NCBI RefSeq assembly: GCF_000145275.1
Contig: NC_014393.1
Location: 1,488,001-1,552,000, forward strand
Source: Clostridium cellulovorans 743B
GTDB lineage: Bacteria; Bacillota; Clostridia; Clostridiales; Clostridiaceae
DNA length: 64,000 nt
Reading direction: 5' to 3'
Shown: in pieces, positions 16,988 to 24,952 of the stretch
Position numbering within the stretch: position 1 is the first letter of the stretch
Layout of the letters: the number at the start of each line of letters is the position of its first letter
Program-made: the position numbers and the translations under genes
The notes under the pieces: model-generated
What the model was told of the DNA's origin: nothing
The model's input: the letters and a program-made list of their open reading frames with translations, nothing else
Database searches by the model: none

Positions 16988-18028
16988 TTATTTTAAAAAT
17001 TTTTCATGTGGTATGATAATAGTTCCAGTTGGATTAAGCTTATATTGAGTACCTTCAATAGGGCTTTTACCTAAAGTTAAATTTACTCCAACGTTATAAA
17101 GCATTTCTGCAAAAGTTTTAGCGTCATTTAAAACTGAACCAAGCATTATTCCTTTTTTTATTAATTCCTGAGCTTCAGGTATTGCATCAAAACCTACAAC
17201 AGCAATGGATTTGTCTTTATTTCCTTTATTATAGCCAAATTTTTGAAGGGCTTTGATAGCACCTATTGCCATAGCGTCGTTGTTTGAAATAATTGCTTCA
17301 ATACTATTTCCATAACGTAAAAATAATGATGCCATTGTGGTTTTTGCTAATTCTTTATCCCAATAAATGTTTATTGAAGCAAGTTCATCTATTTTAATTC
17401 CTGCATTAGTAATTGTCTCTAAGGCTGCATTTGTTCTGGCGGTAGTTACTATAAGGGTTGGATCGCCTTTTAACATAATATATTGCAATTTATTATCTTT
17501 ATTTTTGTCTATAGAATTTTTATCAGTATTCCAAGCATCAACAAGGATTTGTCCTTGAGTAGCACCAGGATTTATTAGAGAGAAGCCTACAATAGCAGCT
17601 TTTTTATAATTAAAGATTAACTTTTCGCTTACTTCTGAAATGAATAGGACAAAAGGAATATTTCTACTTTTTAAGCTAGAAATAATTTGTTCTGTATTTT
17701 CAGGTGAAGGTGTCATTAGGTTCATTAATAAAAGATCATAATAACCTTGAGATAATTGAATAGCAAGTTCATGAGTTATAGTTGTATTTCCTTTTCCATC
17801 AAAGAAAATGAAATTTAGTTTATCTTCATTATTTCTTTGAATATTTTCTAAATTTTTCTTTATCAGAGATATAAATAAATCGCTTTCGTTATATAGTAAT
17901 ACTCCTACATTAAGTGGTCTACCTGGTGGAGGATTAAAGTTGGCATTTGCTATTGTTGAGTCATAAGAGGTTACTAGAAAAATTATTAGAGTGATTATAA
18001 GAATAAGTTTTTGGGGTATAATTTTCAT
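16988..18028 (-). CDS. Galactose-binding-protein (MglB-like) homologue, orphan, copy 3
   Basis: The start is placed at the ATG at 18028 because AAGGAG lies six bases upstream; a longer frame reaching 18088 lacks one. The product (346 aa) has a hydrophobic N-terminal segment (KLILIITLIIFLVTSY) without a lipobox, then a type I periplasmic binding fold (NVGVLLYNESDLF...). It keeps ISNNDAMAIGAI, VVGFDAIPEA and VLNDAK, which match the Asn211, Asp236 and Asn256 ligand loops of E. coli MglB. The sugar contacts Asn91 and His152/Asp154 are replaced (FVLFISEV; GDPTLIVTTAR gives Leu and Val). The ligand is therefore unlikely to be galactose. A separate promoter is possible in the 115-base gap upstream. 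Confidence 0.8.
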   Translation of the reverse strand: MKIIPQKLILIITLIIFLVTSYDSTIANANFNPPPGRPLNVGVLLYNESDLFISLIKKNLENIQRNNEDKLNFIFFDGKGNTTITHELAIQLSQGYYDLLLMNLMTPSPENTEQIISSLKSRNIPFVLFISEVSEKLIFNYKKAAIVGFSLINPGATQGQILVDAWNTDKNSIDKNKDNKLQYIMLKGDPTLIVTTARTNAALETITNAGIKIDELASINIYWDKELAKTTMASLFLRYGNSIEAIISNNDAMAIGAIKALQKFGYNKGNKDKSIAVVGFDAIPEAQELIKKGIMLGSVLNDAKTFAEMLYNVGVNLTLGKSPIEGTQYKLNPTGTIIIPHEKFLK

Positions 18029-18076
18029 TTTTGTCTCCTTAAAACAAATGCATAAAATCCAAGTCTTTTTATTATT

Positions 18077-18105
18077 TAGTATGTTCATTAATATGGAAAG
18101 TATAT
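18077..18105 (-). promoter_or_regulatory. Possible sigma-G/sigma-F type promoter
   Basis: On the minus strand CATACTA (18077-18083) fits the forespore sigma-G -10 pattern CATnnTA. ATATA lies 17 bases upstream as a partial -35. It sits about 50 bases before the MglB-like start at 18028. This is a weak call in very AT-rich DNA. Confidence 0.3.
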
Positions 18106-18143
18106 ATTTATACGATATATTTATATTACATATTATATAAAAA

Positions 18144-19220
18144 TTATTGACTGATTTCTGATAGAGTTTTAATCGTGTATTCTTTGAAATTTATGTTTAC
18201 AATAACTCCTGATGGGTCAATTTTATAATCTGTCCCTGATGTGATGCTTTTGCCAGAAACTAAATTTAATCCAATATTATATATAGCATCTGCCATTGTA
18301 CTAGGATCGTGAAAAACAGAGCCAAGCATATATCCTTTTTTTATCAATTCTTGTGCTTCTGGTAGTGCATCAATTCCAACAACAGGAATGGTTTTTAATT
18401 TATTTCCTTTGTTATATCCTAAGCCTTGTAAAGCATCTATAGCACCTAGAGCTAAGATATCATTATTTGCAATTATTGCTTCAATTTTATTACCAAATCT
18501 TATGAACAGCGAACGCGTAGACTCTTTAGCAATTTGTCTACTCCAGTTACAGGATACTGTAGCAAGTTCTTCAGTTTGTATTCCTAGTGTGTTAATTGAT
18601 TCAACAGAGTATTTGGTTCTTGAATTACTTAAGACACTATCGGTTTTACCTTTTAACATAATATATTGCAGTATATTATCTCCGTTTTTATCAATAGCTT
18701 TTTTATTTTCATTCCATGCATCAGCAATAATTTTTCCTTCTAGAATTGCTGGTTCTTTTGTATCAGCAGGAATAAAAGCAAGTTTTGAATAGGTTTTGAC
18801 AATATCGATATTAGGAATTGTCGAAATGAAAATTATCAATGGCAAGCTTTTCTGTTTAGCTTTATTGATAATTTCCTGTAACGTATTTTCTTTGGCTTCA
18901 AAAATATTCAATAGGAGAAGATCGAAGTTATCATTAATCATATTATTTATAATTTCGTATTGTATAGCGGGATTTGCTTTTCCATCAAAAAAAGTAAATT
19001 CAATTTTATCAGGATTTTCCTTTTGAATATCCTCTAAATTTTTTTTAAGAAGTAACAGATATGAATCTTCAAAGAAATATAATAAGACCCCTGCTCTAAT
19101 AGGTGTTCTTGAAATTTTGTTTGTTTCAGTGGTTATAGCCTTTGGACTAGGACTTGTTAATGTAACGACTATGAAGATTATAATAAAAGTGAAAGCAAGT
19201 ATTCTTCTAAAAAAGTTCAT
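18144..19220 (-). CDS. Galactose-binding-protein (MglB-like) homologue, orphan, copy 2
   Basis: A 358-aa protein with an N-terminal signal or anchor (RRILAFTFIIIFIVVTL) lacking a lipobox Cys, then the type I binding fold starting AGVLLYFFEDSY. IANNDILALGAI and VVGIDALPEA are retained. The His152/Asp154 region of MglB reads LKGKTDSVLSNSR (Ser, Leu), Asn91 is replaced by Ile (IIFISTI) and Asn256 by His (VFHDPS). The pocket thus differs from galactose binders at four or more contacts. Neighbours are two paralogues; the gap to the upstream gene (121 bases) carries a perfect inverted repeat. The ATG is preceded by GAGGTGATAGA. A sensor or scavenging role is possible. Confidence 0.8.
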   Translation of the reverse strand: MNFFRRILAFTFIIIFIVVTLTSPSPKAITTETNKISRTPIRAGVLLYFFEDSYLLLLKKNLEDIQKENPDKIEFTFFDGKANPAIQYEIINNMINDNFDLLLLNIFEAKENTLQEIINKAKQKSLPLIIFISTIPNIDIVKTYSKLAFIPADTKEPAILEGKIIADAWNENKKAIDKNGDNILQYIMLKGKTDSVLSNSRTKYSVESINTLGIQTEELATVSCNWSRQIAKESTRSLFIRFGNKIEAIIANNDILALGAIDALQGLGYNKGNKLKTIPVVGIDALPEAQELIKKGYMLGSVFHDPSTMADAIYNIGLNLVSGKSITSGTDYKIDPSGVIVNINFKEYTIKTLSEISQ

Positions 19221-19238
19221 TCTATCACCTCATGGTTT

Positions 19239-19263
19239 ATTACTGAAAAAGTTTTTCAGTAAT
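19239..19263. repeat. Perfect 12-bp inverted repeat between two MglB-like genes
   Basis: ATTACTGAAAAA and TTTTTCAGTAAT flank a single central G. On the plus strand a T-run follows. On the minus strand it lies 19 bases before the MglB-like ATG at 19220. It may be an operator, or an RNA hairpin that affects expression of the downstream gene. Confidence 0.6.
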
Positions 19264-19341
19264 TTTTTTGATTGTAGTAAGGTTAGTGCTTAATTTATCT
19301 TGTATTTTATACAAAATTATATATAAATAGAAGTCGAAAGT

Positions 19342-20424
19342 TTAAGGAAGAGGATTATTATCAGATGGCAATGTTTTTTTCGTAAATTCTTGGTAAGGAA
19401 GAATCAACTTAACTCCTGTTTCATCAAATTTGTAATCTGTACCTTCTGTAGGATTTCTACCATCAACTAAATTCATTCCTACTTTAAAAAGAGTTTCTGC
19501 CATAACGTGAGGATCCTGTATAACAGAACCAAGCATCACACCTTTTTTTATTAGGTCTTGTGCAGGTGGGATTGCATCTATTCCAATAACAGCTATGTTT
19601 TTGTTATTGTTTTCTAAGTTATAACCAAATTTTTGTAGAGTTTCAATAGCACCGATTGCCATGGCATCATTATTTGCAATAATTATATCAAGTTTGTTGC
19701 CATATCGTAAAAATAATGAGGAGATAGAAGTTTTAGCACAATCTTTTTCCCAATTACATACTATTGATGACAGTTGCTCAGTCTTTATTCCTGCATCATT
19801 GATTGTTTTAATTACAGATTTTGATCTTACTATAGCTGCATAACTATCAGGGCTTCCTTGTAACAGTATATATTGCAGAATATTATCTTTATTTCTGTCT
19901 ATAGATTTTCTATTAGTATTCCAAGCATCTATGATAATATTTCCTTGTTGAATACCAGATTGCTCTACATTAGTATTTATAATAATGGCTTTTTTATATG
20001 CTTTAATAACATTTGGATCAATGGTTGCGTTAAAGAAAATTATTGGAGTGTTTTTTTGCTTGATTTTATTAATGATATTTTCTAAGATACCTTCTTTTTT
20101 ATCATCAAAAGTTGTAATTATTAGATCAAAATTCATATCAATTATTTTTTGTATAAGTTCCTGCTGTATTGATAAATTTGCTTTTCCATCAAAAAAAGTA
20201 AATTTAATTTTATCTGGATTTTGATTTTGAATTTTCTCTAAATTTTCTTTTATAAGAGCAGTAAATATATCATCAAAACTATATAAAAGGACTCCTACAT
20301 TAATAGGATTACTTGCTTTTATATTTAAATTAGTAGTTATGGAATTTTTATTACAACTCGATAGTGAAATAGTTATTAGAACCATCACTATAGAATTGGC
20401 AATAATTTTTCTGAATATTTTCAT
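19342..20424 (-). CDS. Galactose-binding-protein (MglB-like) lipoprotein, orphan, copy 1
   Basis: A 360-aa protein, first gene of the minus-strand block. It is the only binding protein here with a lipobox (ISLSSCNK, Cys about residue 24), so it is a predicted lipoprotein. The type I fold follows: NVGVLLYSFDDIF, IIFFNATI (keeps the MglB Asn91 position), IIANNDAMAIGAI and VIGIDAIPPA. The His152/Asp154 contact loop reads LQGSPDSYAAIVR (Ser, Ala), and Asn256 is Gln (VIQDPH). Galactose binding is therefore uncertain. GGGAGATATATA precedes the ATG. No mglA or mglC homologue is nearby. Confidence 0.8.
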   Translation of the reverse strand: MKIFRKIIANSIVMVLITISLSSCNKNSITTNLNIKASNPINVGVLLYSFDDIFTALIKENLEKIQNQNPDKIKFTFFDGKANLSIQQELIQKIIDMNFDLIITTFDDKKEGILENIINKIKQKNTPIIFFNATIDPNVIKAYKKAIIINTNVEQSGIQQGNIIIDAWNTNRKSIDRNKDNILQYILLQGSPDSYAAIVRSKSVIKTINDAGIKTEQLSSIVCNWEKDCAKTSISSLFLRYGNKLDIIIANNDAMAIGAIETLQKFGYNLENNNKNIAVIGIDAIPPAQDLIKKGVMLGSVIQDPHVMAETLFKVGMNLVDGRNPTEGTDYKFDETGVKLILPYQEFTKKTLPSDNNPLP

Positions 20425-20712
20425 TATATATCTCCCGCATAACTGATATTTGTCAAAAGTATTGTAGAATTCAATAATGTCTCTACATTCAAATGTTGTT
20501 TAATAAAATTAAAAGAAACTTAGTTTTCATGTAGAAAATTAATTACAATCTCTTTATATATTTATAGAATTTTTATATAGCTTTAACCATGAAACTTATA
20601 TATAAAATTAGTTAGAATAGTATCTAATTTTAAACAAAAATTTACAAAATAAGTAACATAATATTATATGTTAAATATTTTATAGTGAGGAAGTGATTAA
20701 TTATAGTGGGAA
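20425..20712. other. Divergent intergenic region
   Basis: AT-rich region between the minus-strand binding-protein/protease block and the plus-strand amidase gene; it must contain both promoters. It holds the inverted repeat TAACATA-ATATTA-TATGTTA at about 20655-20674. No other gene or RNA is recognised. Confidence 0.5.
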
Positions 20713-21621
20713 GTGAAATATGTGGTACCAATAGTTAAACAAATAAGTAATTACAATTATTCAAGTGGAAATAATGTTAAATATATAGTATGTCATTTTA
20801 CCGGTAATTATAATGATACAGCAAAGAATAATGCGGATTATTTTGGCGGTGGAGATAGAGGTGCATCAGCTCATTATTTTGTAGATAATAATGAAATAAG
20901 ACAAGTTGTAGAGGATTATAATGCAAGTTGGCACTGTGGCGATGGTGATGGAATGTATGGTATATCAAATTTCAATTCCATTGGCATAGAAATGTGTGGA
21001 ACTAATGGTGATATATCTGAAGCAACGGCAAATAATACTAGAGATTTAATTAAAATGCTAATGAATAAATATGGTGTTACTTTAGATAGAGTTATGAGAC
21101 ATTATGATGCAAGTAGAAAGAATTGTCCAAGCCCTTATAGTAATAATAACTGGGCTAGATGGTGGGATTTCAAAAAAAAACTTGCTAGTGGTGCACAGGA
21201 GGAAGAAGAAATGAAGATAAGAACATTTAGTAAAACCTGGTATATGGCACAATATCCAGATGTTGCTAAATCAGGAATAGAGCCATATATCCATTATATA
21301 AATTTTGGAAAGAAAGAAGGGAGATTGCCATTACCACCAAAGCCCGCCGACTTTACTGATGCTGGATATTTAATATGCAATCCTGATGTGGTAGAGGCAG
21401 TTAATAAAGGTGACTATGTTAGCGGACTAGATCATTATTATGAATATGGATGGAGAGAAAATAGAAAATGGAATTGTTCTCAAGGGGCTATTAAGCCATC
21501 AGGAGAATTATTCTATAGAGTTGTAGCTGGTTCATTTAAGGATAAATATGGAGCAGAAAAAAAACTAGAGGAACTTAAAAAAGCTGGTTTTGATGGCTTT
21601 ATTGGAAGTTTTTATAAGTAA
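20713..21621 (+). CDS. N-acetylmuramoyl-L-alanine amidase with repeat region and SPOR domain
   Basis: A 302-aa protein from a GTG start; the ribosome binding site is weak. Residues about 15-145 form an Amidase_2 (PGRP-like) zinc domain: His in YIVCHFTG, SAHYFVDNNEI, SWHCGDG, and the C-terminal ligands in MRHYDASRKNCPSP. Two copies of a roughly 40-residue repeat follow (WYMAQYPDVAKSGIEPYIHY, then YLICNPDVVEAV with HYYEYGWRENR), of the NPDV...HYxxxGxxEGR kind. A C-terminal SPOR-like peptidoglycan-binding domain ends it (FYRVVAGSFKDKYGAEKKLE). There is no signal peptide, as in phage-type endolysins and some spore-lysis or germination enzymes. It is divergent from the Csp block. Confidence 0.85.
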   Translation: MKYVVPIVKQISNYNYSSGNNVKYIVCHFTGNYNDTAKNNADYFGGGDRGASAHYFVDNNEIRQVVEDYNASWHCGDGDGMYGISNFNSIGIEMCGTNGDISEATANNTRDLIKMLMNKYGVTLDRVMRHYDASRKNCPSPYSNNNWARWWDFKKKLASGAQEEEEMKIRTFSKTWYMAQYPDVAKSGIEPYIHYINFGKKEGRLPLPPKPADFTDAGYLICNPDVVEAVNKGDYVSGLDHYYEYGWRENRKWNCSQGAIKPSGELFYRVVAGSFKDKYGAEKKLEELKKAGFDGFIGSFYK

Positions 21622-21786
21622 ATAAAAAATATAGGGGGGTATTGCTACTTCCTCCCTTTTTATGGCGTTGGCAAAGGGTTTTATGGATATATAATTAAAA
21701 TCAAGGTATAATTACAGATATTTATAAGCGTATTTTATTTTGTAGAAACAATAAAGTTTATCTTTATATAAATGAGAGGAGTAGCT

Positions 21787-22404
21787 ATGAAAAAAATAAT
21801 AGATTTATCTTGTGAGATAATGGACAGAATGCCGGTGTACCCTGGGGACGAGGAGGTTCGAGTTTTTGAAGATAGAACCTTAGATAAGGACCAATATTAC
21901 AATACAAGAGTAGAAGTAGGTATGCATATAGGAACCCATATTGATGCTCCAAGACATCTTATATATAATGGCAAATATATTAATGAATATAATTTAGAAG
22001 CTTTTATTGGTAATGGATGTTTGTTAGATGTTAGAGGAGAAGAGATAATAACTATGAAAGATGAATATAATGATGTCATAAAAGAAGCGGATATTGTTTT
22101 GTTATATACTGGGTTTGGGGACAAATATGGAAGTGATATCTACTATAAAGATAGTCCTGTTATTGATATAAAAATGGCGGAATTTTTAGTTCAGAAGAAA
22201 ATAAAAATGGTTGGAATGGATATGCCATCACCAGATAAATATCCATTTCAAATACATAAGTTGTTATTTGAAAATGATGTATTTGTATTGGAGAATCTTA
22301 CAAACTTACATGAATTGATTAATGTGGAGAAGTTTGAAGTGATTGCATTACCTCTTTCAATTAAGGCAGAAGCAGCTATTGTAAGAGCTATTGCAAGAAT
22401 TTAA
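21787..22404 (+). CDS. Cyclase-family hydrolase (kynurenine formamidase-like)
   Basis: I choose ATG 21787, preceded by GAGAGGAG; the upstream ATG at 21772 overlaps that site. The 205-aa product has the family signature HIGTHIDAPRH (metal-binding His and Asp, about residues 49-59), preceded by DLSCEIMDRMPVYPGD, and a C-terminal ENLTNLHEL block. The family includes KynB-type arylformamidases and metal-dependent cyclases, which hydrolyse amides with Zn or Mn. Substrate unknown: no tryptophan catabolism gene is adjacent. It is monocistronic and ends at a 20-bp stem terminator shared with agrBD. Confidence 0.85.
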   Translation: MKKIIDLSCEIMDRMPVYPGDEEVRVFEDRTLDKDQYYNTRVEVGMHIGTHIDAPRHLIYNGKYINEYNLEAFIGNGCLLDVRGEEIITMKDEYNDVIKEADIVLLYTGFGDKYGSDIYYKDSPVIDIKMAEFLVQKKIKMVGMDMPSPDKYPFQIHKLLFENDVFVLENLTNLHELINVEKFEVIALPLSIKAEAAIVRAIARI

Positions 22405-22405
22405 T

Positions 22406-22460
22406 AAAAAATATAATCCTAATTCTATGAGTAAAGAATTAGGATTATATTTTTTATCAA
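22406..22460. terminator. Very strong bidirectional terminator
   Basis: A perfect 20-bp stem runs from 22406-22425 to 22436-22455 around a 10-nt loop, with A-run and T-run flanks on both sides. It serves the cyclase gene on the plus strand and agrBD on the minus strand. Confidence 0.9.
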
Positions 22461-22484
22461 GTATTTTTCTGTTACTTGATGTCT

Positions 22485-22619
22485 TTATTTCTTTTGTAAC
22501 GATTTTGGTTCTTTTGGTTGATATAAAGCTGTAACACAAGTAGAATTAGAAAGATCTTCAGCAGCTTTAGTTGTTATTGCTGATATTAATGATAGAACTT
22601 TTTTGTTTGAGTTTTTCAT
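22485..22619 (-). CDS. agrD: AgrD autoinducing peptide precursor
   Basis: A 44-aa frame. The N-terminal half is an amphipathic leader (NSNKKVLSLISAITTKAAED). The core is NSTCVTAL and the C-terminal recognition tail is YQPKEPKSLQKK. This matches clostridial AgrD (for example NSTC....HQPK.PK in C. difficile). Cys28 plus four residues would give a five-member thiolactone ring, Cys-Val-Thr-Ala-Leu, probably with a short N-terminal tail. The ribosome binding site AGGAGG is formed by the last two Arg codons of agrB, whose stop is 3 bases upstream, so translation is coupled. No agrC or agrA homologue is in this window. Confidence 0.88.
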   Translation of the reverse strand: MKNSNKKVLSLISAITTKAAEDLSNSTCVTALYQPKEPKSLQKK

Positions 22620-22622
22620 GTT

Positions 22623-23279
22623 TTACCTCCTAATAAAAAAAATTAACGTTTTACTTAAAAGTGAATCTATTTTATTTATAAATAGATGCCCTAAAGGAGT
22701 TAATGTGAAAATTTGAAATGTTATACCTGCATAAATTCCTAAAGTGTATATAAGACCGTATTTGAAGTTCATGAACTTATATAGAAAAATAAGTAATATT
22801 GAAATACTTATGCAGATCTCAAGAAAAATATTAGCTTTCTTTCTTGCCTCTATTTTTTTAATTTCGCTCCTTATTGGTTTATTTGGATCTTCGCAAGGAG
22901 CAAACTTTTGAACTAAAAAAAATGAAAATGAGAAAATTGAAAATCCTAATATGACCACTAGATTTAAGTCTATAAATTTACCTAATTTTTGTATTAAAAA
23001 GGTATAAGTGATACATATTATTGTACCTAATATAAGACAATTTAAAGAGTTACTAGCATGAACACCTCCAGTATATTTTCTTAAAATACTCCAACTTAAA
23101 TATATAATTAATGATAATACTGGGGCATTGAAAACAATTCCTAAAAGTAATATTAAAAGTATCGAAATAAATGTTTGTAGTATGGCAAAGGTACCATATG
23201 CTATAACTTCTTCAGCATCTTTATCTAAATTTAAGCTTAAAGATACTCTCTGTGCTATGTAATTCGAAGTTTTTTCCAT
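22623..23279 (-). CDS. agrB: AgrB peptide-processing membrane protease
   Basis: A 218-aa integral membrane protein with about five to six hydrophobic segments and the AgrB catalytic pair: His in YTGGVHASN and Cys seven residues later (SLNC), in the usual spacing. AgrB cleaves the AgrD tail and forms the thiolactone. The N-terminus (AQRVSLSLNLDKDAEEVIAYG) is typical. It is co-transcribed with agrD just downstream. The upstream 400 bases are extremely AT-rich and end at an IS982 element. Regulatory targets are unknown; in other clostridia agr signals affect sporulation, toxin or solvent genes. Confidence 0.9.
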   Translation of the reverse strand: MEKTSNYIAQRVSLSLNLDKDAEEVIAYGTFAILQTFISILLILLLGIVFNAPVLSLIIYLSWSILRKYTGGVHASNSLNCLILGTIICITYTFLIQKLGKFIDLNLVVILGFSIFSFSFFLVQKFAPCEDPNKPIRSEIKKIEARKKANIFLEICISISILLIFLYKFMNFKYGLIYTLGIYAGITFQIFTLTPLGHLFINKIDSLLSKTLIFFIRR

Positions 23280-23679
23280 TGTATTTCATCTCCCATTTTA
23301 AATTAACAGTGATTTTGTATGAATTATATTAATACAAAATATAAAATAATTATTAACGGTGTACAAATATATATTAATATGTGATAAGTAAAAAGATGTA
23401 TTATATAACATATTATATCATATATTTACCTAAAAACATATAAAATTATATAAAATTATATATAATATGATAAAAATAGTTTGTCTTACAAATAATTGAT
23501 ATTTTTTTAGTTAAATTTAATATTATAGATAGAGAGAAATGCAAACAATATTCATTAAATTTACAAAAAATATAAAAAATACAAATTATATTTTTATAAC
23601 TATAAAGTTTGTCACTAGTTTAATTTCTAGGTACATCTACAGTGGTATATTTCAATAAATTAATTTATAACGTAAATTA
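23280..23679. other. Very AT-rich region upstream of agrB
   Basis: About 400 bases with no gene. Contains short direct repeats of TATAAAATTA around 23448-23466. The right edge carries one arm (23650-23667) of a palindrome interrupted by the IS. The agrB promoter must be here but I cannot fix it. Confidence 0.5.
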
Positions 23680-24833
23680 ACCTGTTGTGCTAGCAGATAA
23701 GTTTTCATTAAAAGGATATTTATACCATGATTTTAGGCATTCCTATCCTATTGCCTCATATACTGTTTTTGGAAATTATTATCCGAATACTAATTCTTTA
23801 ATCTTTGATATTTCTATACCTATATTAAAAATTTATTTATAAAATAGCAAAGATTATGAGCTAATATTTTATTTGATATTCTTGTGGCAAATCCCCAAGT
23901 TGATTTTGTAAGAACCCTCTGCATATTTAATTGCTCGGAGAGCTGAGAAAAAGTAGTTTCTACTCTACGACGAGCCTTGAATATCAACTGCCTAAAAGGT
24001 TTTAAAAGTTTAGTTTTACTATTGTTACGATTTATTGTTAAAAGACGAATGTACCTTGTTTCTTTTAATTGCGAAGCAACTTTTTGACCTATATATCCTT
24101 TATCACCTATTAGTATATCAATCTCTGAATTAGCTGTGAGTTCCCAGACGACATCTCTGTCATCAATATTTGCTGCTGTTACAGTAAAATCTGTGATATA
24201 GCCATCGAGGGCTACTAAAGCATGTAATTTGAATCCATAATATGTTTCTTTTTTCGAAGCGCATCGCCCGTAGGCAGCCTCCGGCTTAAAAGCTTTATGG
24301 AAATGAGCTCTCCCAAACTTACACACAGGAATTGGCATACTATCTGCAATTCTCATTCGGTCATATTGATAGTTAAGAAATTTCGTTAACTCTTTACGAA
24401 TTTCATCAATGACTCGAAATAATGACTTTCTAACTCTATGAAACCTCGGCCTACTACAAAAGTTGGGAAATAAGTCTCGTAGGTTTTTAGAGCAAAATCC
24501 AAACCATGCTTTTTCAGAGTCAATGGTTAAGAGTTCACCTACTAAAGAAATCGTAATTATTTCGCTATCAGTCATTACTGATTTAGCGATGTTACGACGA
24601 TTTTTAATAAATGTTGGAGTTACTTTTTGGTAAAAGTCATCAATTATAACATAAGTGACAACAATAAAATCTTTTAAGTCATCTATTGTTATGGTAGAAT
24701 CTTTATTAAACTCTGGCATATAGGTTAGCCTCCTATCATTAGATTAGTGGTGTTTTTTAATGATAGGTTAGCAAATATGCTGGAGTTTTTCTATTTGTAA
24801 GTATTGCCAGCGTATTTAACTAGCACAACGGGT
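23680..24833 (-). mobile_element. Complete IS982-family insertion sequence
   Basis: Terminal inverted repeats ACCTGTTGTGCTAG (23680-23693) and, in complement, ACCCGTTGTGCTAG (24820-24833) differ at one position. A perfect 7-bp target duplication TAAATTA flanks the element at 23673-23679 and 24834-24840. The length is 1154 bp. One intact transposase gene is inside. The intact TSD and frame suggest a fairly recent insertion. Confidence 0.9.
23820..24719 (-). CDS. IS982-family DDE transposase
   Basis: A 299-aa intact transposase. The DDE triad is visible in RIADSMPIPVC (first Asp), DILIGDKGYIGQ (second Asp) and ARRRVETTFSQL (Glu). The N-terminus (ITIDDLKDFIVVTYVIIDDFY) and the block AYGRCASKKETYYGFKLH are typical of IS982 transposases. 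No frameshift is seen. It is the only transposase in the window. Confidence 0.93.
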   Translation of the reverse strand: MPEFNKDSTITIDDLKDFIVVTYVIIDDFYQKVTPTFIKNRRNIAKSVMTDSEIITISLVGELLTIDSEKAWFGFCSKNLRDLFPNFCSRPRFHRVRKSLFRVIDEIRKELTKFLNYQYDRMRIADSMPIPVCKFGRAHFHKAFKPEAAYGRCASKKETYYGFKLHALVALDGYITDFTVTAANIDDRDVVWELTANSEIDILIGDKGYIGQKVASQLKETRYIRLLTINRNNSKTKLLKPFRQLIFKARRRVETTFSQLSEQLNMQRVLTKSTWGFATRISNKILAHNLCYFINKFLI

Positions 24834-24875
24834 TAAATTAGTTTATTGAAATGCATTTATTAACTTATATACATA

Positions 24876-24904
24876 TTGACAATAAATTAATAAATAGTTA
24901 TACT
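24876..24904 (+). promoter_or_regulatory. Consensus-like sigma-A promoter of bioY
   Basis: TTGACA (24876-24881), a 17-base spacer and TATACT (24899-24904), about 50 bases before the bioY start. It lies 36 bases from the repeated target site of the IS, so the insertion left this promoter intact. No clear BirA operator was found. Confidence 0.75.
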
Positions 24905-24952
24905 ATCGTAAAAATAAAATTATTCAATTTCAAGTTTGTATGGAGGAGTTTG

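Noticed and set aside
23440..23470. Short TATAAAATTA repeats upstream of agrB considered as an array or iteron
   Set aside because: Only two to three imperfect copies in extremely AT-rich DNA.
24853..24910. Possible BirA operator at the bioY promoter
   Set aside because: Only loose ATTAAC/GTTAT half-sites with the wrong spacing; not supportable.
24851..24952. Upstream extension of bioY with an earlier ATG
   Set aside because: The extension contains the promoter and lacks a ribosome binding site; the ATG at 24953 has TGGAGGAG.
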